Source: Candidatus Omnitrophota bacterium (GTDB lineage: Bacteria; Omnitrophota; Gorgyraeia; JABMRN01). Taken from it: 15,963 nucleotides of DNA. This document shows, piece by piece, positions 8,047 to 14,873 of this stretch. A model generated the notes under the pieces. It did no database searches, was not told the origin of the DNA, and worked only from the letters and a program-made list of their open reading frames with translations. The DNA lies in contig JAQVOV010000025.1 of the NCBI GenBank assembly GCA_028702395.1, positions 1 to 15,963 of the forward strand, written 5' to 3'. The first letter of the stretch is position 1. The number at the start of each line of letters is the position of its first letter. The position numbers were made by a program, and so were the translations under genes.

Positions 8047-8063
8047 TTTCTTTTTAAATAAAA

Positions 8064-8486
8064 TTATTTATTAACAATATAAGCAACTGACTTTCTTGCC
8101 CATTCAAACCTAAACTGTTTTGTTTTTTCTTCTATCAGATCTTTTCTTTGTCCTGTTAATTGCATATTAATTATTTTCAGAGCACAGGAAACAGGTATTT
8201 TTTCATTCTTATATTCTGAATAAAACGCATCCAAAGCATTTGCTAAAGAAGAATATCGTACTCTATCAAAATACTCTTCTTTTGCTTTTTCTTTATCAAT
8301 TGCCCAAGCACCTTCATATATCCCTCTAACAAGAATTATCTTGGCCATTTGCGATGTAGTAGAATCCATTTCGCTTAACTTCTGCCATGTTTGTCCGTTC
8401 AATCCTATTGAAGCTTCTTCTGAACGTGACTTAAGAACAGACAGCAATATCACAATTATCACTAACCCGATTATTTTTTTTCGCAT
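8064..8486 (-). CDS. Small exported protein of unknown function
   Basis: 140 residues from ATG 8486 (MRKKIIG); a GTG three codons upstream at 8495 is also in frame, but it lies too near the GAGAAG-type SD. Residues 1-20 form a signal peptide or membrane anchor: two Arg/Lys turns, then a Leu/Ile/Val-rich core ending SVLKSRSEEA. The mature part is helical and charged, with WQKLSEMDS, KIILVRGIYEGAW and a KNEKIPVSCALKIINMQL segment. The order Gly-rich helix, charged linker, IPVSxAL helix is loosely like Rap1a-type small periplasmic proteins, but I cannot claim homology. It sits alone: 227 bp from the prepilin operon and 252 bp from pgi, with no clear promoter of its own. Confidence 0.7.
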   Translation of the reverse strand: MRKKIIGLVIIVILLSVLKSRSEEASIGLNGQTWQKLSEMDSTTSQMAKIILVRGIYEGAWAIDKEKAKEEYFDRVRYSSLANALDAFYSEYKNEKIPVSCALKIINMQLTGQRKDLIEEKTKQFRFEWARKSVAYIVNK

Positions 8487-8586
8487 ACTATTCACTCACT
8501 TCTCTCTTAATGTTTTTTGAAACTCTTTTAGGCCTGCATACCAAACCTCTTTTAAGAACCTTCCACTCTTTTATTTTTTTATTAAA

Positions 8587-8606
8587 GGAACAGGCAGGCC
8601 TGTTCC
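8587..8606 (-). terminator. Hairpin, possible weak terminator after pgi
   Basis: GGAACAGG and CCTGTTCC form a perfect 8-bp stem with a 4-nt loop. Read in the gene direction it is followed by TTTAAT, a short and broken U tract. It lies about 130 bp beyond the pgi stop and about 100 bp before the next start codon. The stem is certain; the terminator role is inference. Confidence 0.35.
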
Positions 8607-8676
8607 CTACATTCATATCGTTCCATTAGTTTGCGACGCACAATTCGAAGCACGTGGCTAAACCGTTAATAATAGT

Positions 8677-8749
8677 TTATAAGCCCTATTAATCTTTCTG
8701 GCTTCTGTTCTCTGGCTTCTAACCCCTATCAACCCTATTAAGAACGCCC
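8677..8749 (-). repeat. Composite heptad repeat overlapping the pgi stop codon
   Basis: On the plus strand, TTATAAGCCCTATTAA (8677-8692) is followed by three heptads TGGCTTC, TGTTCTC, TGGCTTC (8699-8719) and then a stretch of AACCCCTATC and AACCCTATTAAGAACG that runs into the pgi gene, so the TAA stop (8740-8738) lies inside the repeat. A copy at 11370-11414 has the same flanks with fewer heptads. A GCACGTGGCTA stretch (8650-8660) nearby belongs to the family annotated at 11446-11473. Confidence 0.7.
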
Positions 8750-10396
8750 CCTCATACTCTTAAATTCGTTTATCAATCCATTTGTTGAATTATCGTGGTC
8801 TGTAACATTCTTTTCTTTTTCAAGTTCAGGTAAAATAGATTGTGCAAGTTGTTTTCCCAGTTCTACTCCCCATTGGTCAAAACTAAAGATATTCCATATA
8901 ACTCCTTGAACAAATATCTTATGTTCATAAATAGCTATCAAAGAACCCAGCGTATATGGCGTTATCTCTTTTACAAGAATAGAGTTTGTTGGTTTGTTCC
9001 CCTCAAAAACCTTAAAATCAACAAGTTCTTTTATTTGCTCTTTTGTTGATCCTTGTTTTTGCAATTCTTTTTCTGCTTCTTCTTTTGTTTTCCCTTTCAT
9101 CAAAGCTTCCGTTTGAGCAAAGAAGTTTGCCATTAATTTATTGTGATGATCTCCTATATCGTTATGACTTATTGCCGGTGCAATAAAATCACACGGTATG
9201 ATTTTTGTTCCCTGATGAATAAGCTGATAAAAAGCATGCTGTCCGTTAGTACCGGGTTCGCCCCAGATTATAGGCCCTGTTGAATAACTTACTCTATTTT
9301 TATCTCTCGCAACACATTTACCGTTACTCTCCATGTCCGCCTGCTGAAAATATGCCGGAAATCTATGCATATACTGATCATACGGCAAAATTGCAAGAGT
9401 ATCTGCATCAAAAAAATTATTGTACCAAACTCCTATCAAAGCCATAATAACAGGGATGTTCTTGTCAAATGCTGTAGAGATAAAATGCTCGTCTATTTTT
9501 TGAGCTCCTTTTAAAAGCTGTTCGAAATTGTCATACCCTATAGAACATGCTATTGATAACCCTATAGCAGAATATAAAGAATACCTTCCTCCAACCCAAT
9601 CCCAGAAAACGAACATATTCTCAGGATCAATACCGAACTCTTCTACTTTTTCTTTGTTCGTAGACAATGCGATAAAATGTTTTTTTATGAATTCTTCATT
9701 ATTAGCTTTTTCCAAAAACCATTTTCGTGCAGTATATGCGTTGGTCATTGTTTCCTGCGTTGTAAAAGTTTTTGAGGCTATCATGAAAAGCGTTGTTTGA
9801 GGATCTATTTTTTTCAATGTCTGAGCTATATGTGTTGCATCAACATTAGATACAAAGTGAACATTTATATGTTCTTTTTTATAGGGCATAAGGGCTTCTG
9901 TGACCATAACAGGGCCTAGGTCAGATCCTCCTATTCCAATATTTACAATATCTGTAATGATCTTTCCTGTATAACCTTTCCATTGACCGTTCAATAGTTT
10001 TCCAGAAAAATCTTTCATTTTTTCTCTTACAGCCCTTATTTGAAGCATAACATCTTTACCGTCTACAAAAATAGCGTTATCTGAAAAATTCCTTAAAGCA
10101 GTATGCAGTACTGCCCTTTTTTCTGTTTCATTTATCTTTTCGCCTGTAAACATTTTTTCAATAGACGCTTTTAGATCACATTCATCTGCAAGTTCCAAAA
10201 GAGTTTTCTTGACTTCGTCATTTATCAGGTTCTTTGAATAATCTAGAAGGATATCTTCAAATTTAATGGAATACCTTTTAAATCTATCAGGATCTTTCTT
10301 GAACAAATCCCTAAGTTTTTGTTCTTTCATTTGTTCAGATAATTTCAACAACTTTTTCCAAGCTTTTGTTTTTGTAGGATCTGTTCGTGATAGCAT
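8738..10396 (-). CDS. pgi: Glucose-6-phosphate isomerase
   Basis: 552 residues, the normal length for the long bacterial form (about 550). Cytoplasmic enzyme that interconverts glucose 6-phosphate and fructose 6-phosphate in glycolysis and gluconeogenesis. The phosphate-binding motifs NIGIGGSDLGPV (152-163) and SKTFTTQET (208-216) are intact, as is signature one, DWVGGRYSLYSAIGLSIA. Catalytic residues are recognisable as E380 in WGEPGTNGQHAF, H411 in ISHNDIGDHH and K515 in GVELGKQLAQS. ATG 10396 has GAGAGG a few nt upstream. The gene is single, flanked by heptad repeats on both sides, and its last codons are part of a repeat. Nothing suggests inactivation. Confidence 0.98.
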   Translation of the reverse strand: MLSRTDPTKTKAWKKLLKLSEQMKEQKLRDLFKKDPDRFKRYSIKFEDILLDYSKNLINDEVKKTLLELADECDLKASIEKMFTGEKINETEKRAVLHTALRNFSDNAIFVDGKDVMLQIRAVREKMKDFSGKLLNGQWKGYTGKIITDIVNIGIGGSDLGPVMVTEALMPYKKEHINVHFVSNVDATHIAQTLKKIDPQTTLFMIASKTFTTQETMTNAYTARKWFLEKANNEEFIKKHFIALSTNKEKVEEFGIDPENMFVFWDWVGGRYSLYSAIGLSIACSIGYDNFEQLLKGAQKIDEHFISTAFDKNIPVIMALIGVWYNNFFDADTLAILPYDQYMHRFPAYFQQADMESNGKCVARDKNRVSYSTGPIIWGEPGTNGQHAFYQLIHQGTKIIPCDFIAPAISHNDIGDHHNKLMANFFAQTEALMKGKTKEEAEKELQKQGSTKEQIKELVDFKVFEGNKPTNSILVKEITPYTLGSLIAIYEHKIFVQGVIWNIFSFDQWGVELGKQLAQSILPELEKEKNVTDHDNSTNGLINEFKSMRGRS

Positions 10397-10417
10397 TTTA
10401 CCTCTCTATAGGATGTG

Positions 10418-10507
10418 GTAACTAGTGACCAGTGACTAGTGACCAGAATAATTTGATTTAAAGATAGACCATACTATAGACCGTTCTGGTCTCTGGTTTC
10501 TGGTCTC
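10418..10507. repeat. Inverted pair of heptad blocks around TTGATTTAAAGATA
   Basis: The left block has four units, GTAACTA, GTGACCA, GTGACTA, GTGACCA (10418-10445); the right block has TGGTCTC, TGGTTTC, TGGTCTC (10487-10507). The two are reverse-complement related (GACCAGAA at 10441-10448 pairs exactly with TTCTGGTC at 10484-10491). Between them lies TTGATTTAAAGATA (10453-10466), shared with the element at 12838-12939. It fills most of the gap between the lipoprotein gene and pgi. Confidence 0.7.
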
Positions 10508-10533
10508 TACCCCTCTTTCACTCTCCCCTAGTT

Positions 10534-11154
10534 TCAGCTACGGTTTTTCGGTTCCCAGTTATTTTTTGTTTCTACTGATCGCTTTTTATCTTTGCTCTCT
10601 TGTTTTTTATTTTTTGTTTCACTATCCTGTTTTTTTATCTTTGGTCTTTCTTTTTTTTCTTTAGCTATTTTTTCGTTCTTAAGTTTTGAAGCATTTTCGG
10701 AGGGTTGTTCATCTTTAAGATCTTGTTCTACATTGGGTTTTGGCGTCTCTATTTTCACTCCAAGCATTCCGAATACCTCAGTTGCCACATATTCTCCAAG
10801 ATCATGGTTCCTTGAAGCTATATCAATATTTATAATTCCCTTTTCTTCTTGTGTTAGATGTATTGCGACTTTTGTTGTGTTTATACAAAAAGGATACATT
10901 TGATTGAAATTATCAAAAACCATAAAGTATTTCTTATCTTCCTGTTTTAACAAGCCGGCATTTTTATTTTTTAAAAACTTCGAGATATCACCATATGTTG
11001 CAGTTATATTATCAGACTTGATCTTTTGAGAAAATATCTCATTGTCTAATCTTTTCATATCTGAAATAGACATGCCCACAAGATTTTCCCTTATTTCAAA
11101 AGGACTACAACCGCATACGAATAGAACAAGAAATAAACTCACTAATATTTTCAT
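10534..11154 (-). CDS. Lipoprotein of unknown function with charged C-terminal tail
   Basis: 206 residues. The signal peptide MKILVSLFLVLFVCGC ends in a lipobox (V-C-G-C16), so Cys16 should be lipidated and the protein anchored to a membrane facing the periplasm or surface. Residues 17-140 form a globular part with alternating helices and strands (VAIHLTQEEKGIINIDIA). Residues 141-206 are almost entirely Lys, Glu, Gln, Ser and Asn, with repeats such as KKQESKDKK, so this end is probably disordered. ATG 11154 is preceded by AAGGAG at 4 nt. No family is recognised. The short poly-charged tail could bind cell wall or polyanions, which is speculation. It stands alone between repeat-filled gaps. 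Confidence 0.75.
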   Translation of the reverse strand: MKILVSLFLVLFVCGCSPFEIRENLVGMSISDMKRLDNEIFSQKIKSDNITATYGDISKFLKNKNAGLLKQEDKKYFMVFDNFNQMYPFCINTTKVAIHLTQEEKGIINIDIASRNHDLGEYVATEVFGMLGVKIETPKPNVEQDLKDEQPSENASKLKNEKIAKEKKERPKIKKQDSETKNKKQESKDKKRSVETKNNWEPKNRS

Positions 11155-11167
11155 AAATCTCCTTAAA

Positions 11168-11195
11168 GCGTTAGCCGTTAGACGTTAAGCGTTAA
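11168..11195. repeat. Four heptads of GCGTTAR type
   Basis: GCGTTAG, CCGTTAG, ACGTTAA and GCGTTAA follow head-to-tail, ending about 10 bp upstream of the lipoprotein SD. A second block with the same unit type lies at 11555-11582. Confidence 0.75.
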
Positions 11196-11197
11196 TT

Positions 11198-11225
11198 GTA
11201 GGGGCAATTCATGAATTGCCCCTAC
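11198..11225. repeat. Perfect 28-bp palindrome
   Basis: The half-site GTAGGGGCAATTCA (11198-11211) is followed with no spacer by its exact reverse complement (11212-11225). No U-rich tail follows on either strand, so it is not a simple terminator. Sequences of this style occur as dispersed palindromic units in other bacteria. Confidence 0.85.
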
Positions 11226-11279
11226 GTAATCTTCAATTAAAACAATGACAAATGAAACATGCGTTTAATTTGTTTTTTA

Positions 11280-11414
11280 GATCCCGGTATTTGCCGGCTA
11301 TTCCCTGCAAAACTTTTAACCCTGCATCGTGAATCCGAAGGATTCTCTGGTGCAGGGCGGGATGACATTTTATAAGCCCTATTAACCTTTTGACCTCTAT
11401 CAACTCTATTAAGG
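11280..11414 (-). repeat. Composite repeat, copy 1: hairpin plus TTATAAGCCCTATTAA unit
   Basis: Outer arms ATCCCG (11281-11286) and CGGGAT (11358-11363) enclose a strong inner hairpin, CCCTGCA...TGCAGGG (11320-11326 with 11351-11357), itself capped by GAATCC-GAA-GGATTC. A GATGACA end (11361-11367) joins TTATAAGCCCTATTAA and then TGACCTC, TATCAAC, TCTATTA. The hairpin section (11280-11367) is nearly identical to 11598-11679. Confidence 0.85.
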
Positions 11415-11445
11415 ACGAACATTTAGCTCGCGGCTCGCTGCGCGT

Positions 11446-11473
11446 AGCACGTGGCTCAATCCAGAACGTTCCA
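11446..11473. repeat. AGCACGTGGCT-type 28-bp repeat
   Basis: A 28-mer opening AGCACGTGGCTCAATCC and ending GAACGTTCCA; 24 of its 28 bases recur at 14799-14826. A GC-rich lead-in of CTCGCGGCTCGC type (11427-11445) recurs at 11772-11803, and the first 12 bases recur at 8649-8660. Confidence 0.7.
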
Positions 11474-11474
11474 T

Positions 11475-11502
11475 CCTTTTACCTTTTTACTTTTTACTTT
11501 GC
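11475..11502. repeat. Four heptads of CTTTTTA type
   Basis: CCTTTTA, CCTTTTT, ACTTTTT and ACTTTGC lie in perfect 7-bp phase in the 650-bp gap. The unit sequence is unrelated to the other blocks although the period is the same. Confidence 0.6.
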
Positions 11503-11554
11503 TATTATATCATTTTATATTCCAAAATACATCTTAAATTCAGAATAATTTAAT

Positions 11555-11582
11555 GCGTTAAGCGTTAGACGGTAGACGTAAA
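11555..11582. repeat. Four heptads of GCGTTAR type, second block
   Basis: GCGTTAA, GCGTTAG, ACGGTAG and ACGTAAA in 7-bp phase, just before the second composite repeat. It mirrors the block at 11168-11195, which precedes the first composite repeat. Confidence 0.7.
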
Positions 11583-11597
11583 GTCATCATGACTCTA

Positions 11598-11760
11598 GAT
11601 CCCGGTATTTGCCTAGCAGCAAAACTTTTAACCCTGCACCGTGAATCCGAAGGATTCTCTGGTGCAGGGCGGGATGACAGGTTATAAGTCTAATCCATCT
11701 GGCTTCTTGTGGCTGTCACCAACCCCTATTGTCCTTCTGACTTCTATATCTCTATTTAGG
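11598..11760 (-). repeat. Composite repeat, copy 2: hairpin plus degenerate heptads
   Basis: The hairpin section (11598-11679) matches copy 1 except for a shortened left loop and one base that perfects the stem: CCCTGCACC (11632-11640) pairs with GGTGCAGGG (11661-11669). It continues as TTATAAGTCTAATCC, degenerate 7-bp units (TGGCTTC, TTGTGGC, TGTCACC) and CTATTTAGGAC (11751-11761). A GC-rich CTCGCG/AGCACG segment (11772-11803) then runs right up to the stop codon of the beta-repeat gene at 11805. Confidence 0.8.
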
Positions 11761-11804
11761 ACATTCCTCTGGCTCGCGTCGCGGAGCACGTAGCTCGCAG
11801 CACG

Positions 11805-12812
11805 CTAAAATCTCCCCCCAACCCCTAAAAAAACAGCTGATTCTTTTTTGTTCTTAAAAAGTTCTACGAATAACTGTCCATCTATACACTTTATATCCCT
11901 TTTTAGTTTTAAGCCTATATCCAGATCTTTTTTCGTGCCATACGCTTTTATGTTAAGATCTATAGAAGTGTTTTTTAGTGTTGCTTCGCAACCGAATTTA
12001 ATATTTTTTTGCTTATTATTCTGCTTTTCTAATTCGAACAATAATCCTATATTCTTATTTATTTGCCACTTGCCAAAAAATGTTATTTCTCTATATGTTT
12101 TACTTTTTTCTAACCCTATCCCAAGTTCTGCCTTGATCGAGTTTTTATCCATTACCACAACAGCTGTTCTTATTGCAAATTCAGATCCTGTTTTTGAGCT
12201 TATATCATAAGTGATCCTGTTTTTTTCTGTGAACTTCCACAAACCTTTGAACTCCAACATATGCGTATTTTTTTCTCCGGTGAAATGATCTGCTTTGTTA
12301 TATGTATACACAATTGAATTATTACTGTCTATCTCCCATCCGCACGAAAAAACAAGATTATCAACATCGCCTTTTTCTTTTTTTACATTGAAATTTATTC
12401 TATTATAATTATCAACCTGCCAAAAACCTTCTATCTTAAGAACATAGATACGTTCTTTATTTGCAGCTTCTTTTTGAGAGATAGAAAACCCTATACTATT
12501 TTTACCTGTCTCTACTATTTGTCCTTTTAAGATAATAGTTGCTGAGGATCTTTTTTTGTCTTCTGAGATCGTCAGCTTTAGATCGTGTTTTTCAGTCAAT
12601 GACCATTTACCTGTCAATCGTATGACTCTAGGGAAATTTTTATCGTCCAAAGGCTGTCTGATAATATATTCCAGTTGGTTCTTTGGACCTATTCTGAATT
12701 TACCATTAACAACTTTCCTGAAATATTGTGCTGATGTTTTTTTGCCTGATTCGACTATAAGATTATTGTATGGGTCTATTTCGTAGCGGTATTTGGGTTT
12801 ACTTTGATTCAT
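11805..12812 (-). CDS. Uncharacterised protein of about nine 30-residue beta repeats
   Basis: 335 residues with no signal peptide or membrane segment. The protein is built from a repeat of about 30 residues whose core reads hydrophobic-x-Gly-x-Trp/Phe-x-hydrophobic-x4-Asn-x-Ile, followed by a beta strand: GKFRIGPKNQLEYI (37), GKWSLTEKHDLKL (68), GQIVETGKNSIGFS (97), GFWQVDNYNRINF (129), GWEIDSNNSIVY (158), GLWKFTEKNRITY (190), VVMDKNSIKAEL (219), GKWQINKNIGLLF (247) and a degenerate one near 274. It ends FLGVGGRF. This suggests a repetitive antiparallel beta sheet or solenoid. I know no family for it. ATG 12812 has AGGGGA 4-5 nt upstream, and a short amphipathic strand precedes the first repeat. 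The stop codon abuts a GC-rich intergenic repeat. A barrel is unlikely without a signal peptide. Confidence 0.75.
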   Translation of the reverse strand: MNQSKPKYRYEIDPYNNLIVESGKKTSAQYFRKVVNGKFRIGPKNQLEYIIRQPLDDKNFPRVIRLTGKWSLTEKHDLKLTISEDKKRSSATIILKGQIVETGKNSIGFSISQKEAANKERIYVLKIEGFWQVDNYNRINFNVKKEKGDVDNLVFSCGWEIDSNNSIVYTYNKADHFTGEKNTHMLEFKGLWKFTEKNRITYDISSKTGSEFAIRTAVVVMDKNSIKAELGIGLEKSKTYREITFFGKWQINKNIGLLFELEKQNNKQKNIKFGCEATLKNTSIDLNIKAYGTKKDLDIGLKLKRDIKCIDGQLFVELFKNKKESAVFLGVGGRF

Positions 12813-12837
12813 AGCATCCCCTGTTAAAACTGAAATC

Positions 12838-12939
12838 GTGACTAGTGATAATTGATTTAAAGATACGGTCTTAATAGCAGATTTATCTTAAGATCAATTT
12901 ATTCTAGTCACTAGTTTCTTGTCTCTAGTCACTAACTCC
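12838..12939. repeat. Long imperfect inverted repeat with heptad ends
   Basis: The left arm (12838-12865), opening GTGACTAGTGATAATTG, and the right arm (12884-12911), ending TTCTAGTCAC, pair at 22 of 28 positions around an 18-nt centre. The right arm continues as heptads TAGTCAC, TAGTTTC, TTGTCTC, TAGTCAC, TAACTCC (12905-12939), which end 3 bp from the stop codon of the phosphodiesterase gene. The left arm contains TTGATTTAAAGATA, as at 10453-10466. Confidence 0.75.
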
Positions 12940-12942
12940 GTA

Positions 12943-14613
12943 TTACTCGATATATCCAAGCGCTTCAAGCCTTTTACGTATCTTCTCTTCATCTTTTGAT
13001 GAGTAAGCCTGCTGTTGCCCTTCAACAATTGATGGTCCTTGCAATTTTATAGGTTTTTTCATAAGATCTGAATTCTTTTCAAAAGCATCTTTTATTATTC
13101 TTCCATCAATATCTTCTGGGATCGGAACATCCAATATATGCAAAACTGTAGGCGCAACATCGGTTATATGTGTTCCTTTTAAGGTTTTGTTCTTGATACC
13201 TTTTCCGTTAACGAAGACTATCCCGTGAGTGTGATGAAATCCATATCCTTTAGAAGATTCTTTCCACATTTTTGTGTTTTGAGAAAATTGGCCATTAAGC
13301 ATAATATCCATATCCTTTGGCACTAAAAATATATCAGGCGCACCGTCTGCTCCAAATGGACTTTCAGAATACACATCTTCCCGTCTTAAAACTTTATCAA
13401 AAACCTTCTTCTTGGTCAGAGGACTCTTTAGTTTTTTAAGATCATTTATAAGATCTTGTCTGAACAATTCATATTCCTCTTTTTTTACTATACCTGTAGT
13501 ATCTCTTCCTTCAAGATTTATCCTTATCCCATAACAAGTGCCGGATTGTAAATATGCTTTTGTCTTTTCAAGATCGGTTTTTATCAAATACCGGAATTTT
13601 GTAAGCTTATTATTTCCCTCTCCCTTTCCTGATTTATGTGCTTTTAAGAATTTCTTAAGCTCTTTCATGCTTTCTTTATGTGGAATGTCGAGTTTTTTGA
13701 ACAGAAGATCTTTTGAATATAACCATTCGTTAACATTGAAAGAATACGGCAAACTTGTAAAACCATGATCAGACCAAATGAAAAGAGTGGTATTATCATC
13801 CATCATTTTCCGTATCTTTCCTATTGCCTGATCAACTTTTTCATATATCTTTTTTACTTTAACTTGATCTTTCCAAAACGTATGACCTGCATGATCAGGT
13901 TCCATGAAAACTGCCATAAAAAAATCCCAATCACGCGTTTCATTGAACCATTTTATCATCTCAACCTTTTTGTCAACATCTTCTTTCATATGAGTAAAGG
14001 CTTTCGTGATCCTATCACGTTCAAATTTGAGTGCTTGTGCTTTTGTTAGTTTCTTTGGAGCTGGTTTTTTTTCCACCTCTTCTTTATTGGCTTTATCTGC
14101 GCCATGCTCCTGAGCTATTTTCCTTTCAACTTTCTTTATATATCCTTTTTCTTTTAACACGTTAAAAAGATGTTTTGGTGTTACACAGTTTTTTTTGGGC
14201 GGAGCCATAACACGGGATATTATCACTCCATCTTTTATGTTTTCCGGAGGGAAAGTCAGAGGAACATCTATAACTATGCTTTTCTTGCCCTGTTCTTCCA
14301 AAAGCTTCCATATAGCTTTTGCCTTTACATGCGTTCTATTGGCAGTTATAGTTTTCTCAGGGTTCTTATCAATAAGTTGAAAGTCAAAAAGGCTGTGCTT
14401 AGAAGGCTGTTTACCTGTTACGGAAGAAGTCCATGCACAAGGAGTGACCGGAGGCATAGTACTTTCCAAATAACCGTATGAACCTGTTTGCATTAATTTC
14501 TTTATGTTAGGCAGTTTCCCTTTTGCCAATAATGGTTTGATTATTTCGAAAGTCGCCCCATCAAGCCCAATAACAAAAACTTTTTGTTTATTTTGTTTGT
14601 TGTTTTTTTTCAT
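12943..14613 (-). CDS. Type I phosphodiesterase/nucleotide pyrophosphatase-family protein (alkaline phosphatase superfamily)
   Basis: 556 residues, no signal peptide. The two-metal-site residues of the superfamily are visible: D18 (VIGLDGATF), a Thr/Ser nucleophile candidate in PPVTPCAWTSSVTG (54-67, probably T62), D240/H244 (MEPDHAGHTFW), D282-H283 (WSDHGF) and H463 (HHTHGIVFVNG). The protein ends in KIRKRLEALGYIE, a tail typical of bacterial members of this group. A Lys-rich insert (about 160-200) separates the N-terminal strands from the core. Members hydrolyse phosphodiester or pyrophosphate bonds in nucleotides, lipids or glycans; the substrate cannot be read from sequence, and the absence of an export signal suggests a cytoplasmic one. 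ATG 14613 has AAAGGA 6 nt upstream. The gene is separated from the radical SAM gene by 358 bp of repeats, so an operon is doubtful. Confidence 0.9.
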   Translation of the reverse strand: MKKNNKQNKQKVFVIGLDGATFEIIKPLLAKGKLPNIKKLMQTGSYGYLESTMPPVTPCAWTSSVTGKQPSKHSLFDFQLIDKNPEKTITANRTHVKAKAIWKLLEEQGKKSIVIDVPLTFPPENIKDGVIISRVMAPPKKNCVTPKHLFNVLKEKGYIKKVERKIAQEHGADKANKEEVEKKPAPKKLTKAQALKFERDRITKAFTHMKEDVDKKVEMIKWFNETRDWDFFMAVFMEPDHAGHTFWKDQVKVKKIYEKVDQAIGKIRKMMDDNTTLFIWSDHGFTSLPYSFNVNEWLYSKDLLFKKLDIPHKESMKELKKFLKAHKSGKGEGNNKLTKFRYLIKTDLEKTKAYLQSGTCYGIRINLEGRDTTGIVKKEEYELFRQDLINDLKKLKSPLTKKKVFDKVLRREDVYSESPFGADGAPDIFLVPKDMDIMLNGQFSQNTKMWKESSKGYGFHHTHGIVFVNGKGIKNKTLKGTHITDVAPTVLHILDVPIPEDIDGRIIKDAFEKNSDLMKKPIKLQGPSIVEGQQQAYSSKDEEKIRKRLEALGYIE

Positions 14614-14640
14614 ATGTTTTCCTTTGCTTTAAATATTCCA

Positions 14641-14762
14641 TGTTATCTGTTATGTGTTATCTGTGTGTGTGAAGGATGTTTCTAAACACAGTTTTTTTAC
14701 TCAAACATCTTCTTCCCTTTTTTCACGACCTTCAGATACCTATAACAGGTCACACATAACTA
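14641..14762. repeat. Inverted pair of TGTTATC/GATAACA-type heptad blocks
   Basis: TGTTATC, TGTTATG, TGTTATC (14641-14661) run into TGTGTGTG. About 70 bp further on, GATACCT, ATAACAG, GTCACAC, ATAACTA (14735-14762) contains the same unit in reverse complement, though degenerate. This is the same architecture as the elements at 10418-10507 and 12838-12939 with a different unit. It lies directly upstream of the phosphodiesterase gene. Confidence 0.6.
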
Positions 14763-14798
14763 TATACTATTCCAATTCTAAATTCAGTACGGTTCAAA

Positions 14799-14826
14799 AG
14801 CTCGTAGCTTAATCCAGGACGTTCCA
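14799..14826. repeat. AGCTCGTAGCTTAATCC-type 28-bp repeat
   Basis: Matches 24 of 28 bases with 11446-11473, in the same orientation, ending GGACGTTCCA. It lies between the heptad blocks and the hairpin of composite copy 3. Confidence 0.7.
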
Positions 14827-14873
14827 CCAACCAGTTCAACTAGTCAAACATTTTTTTCTTTTCCTTCGTACAA

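Noticed and set aside
11198..11225. Terminator between the beta-repeat gene and the lipoprotein gene
   Set aside because: The stem is perfect, but no U-rich run follows in the direction of transcription.
11237..11422. 61-codon open frame on the minus strand inside the 650-bp gap
   Set aside because: Its product is simply a translation of the hairpin repeat; the near-identical second copy does not keep an equivalent gene, and there is no SD.
11848..12210. 120-codon open frame on the plus strand
   Set aside because: Antisense to the beta-repeat gene, with low-complexity Phe/Ser composition and no start signal.
10418..12939. CRISPR array
   Set aside because: The repeats are 7 bp with no spacers of equal length, and no cas gene is present; they are tandem or inverted heptads.
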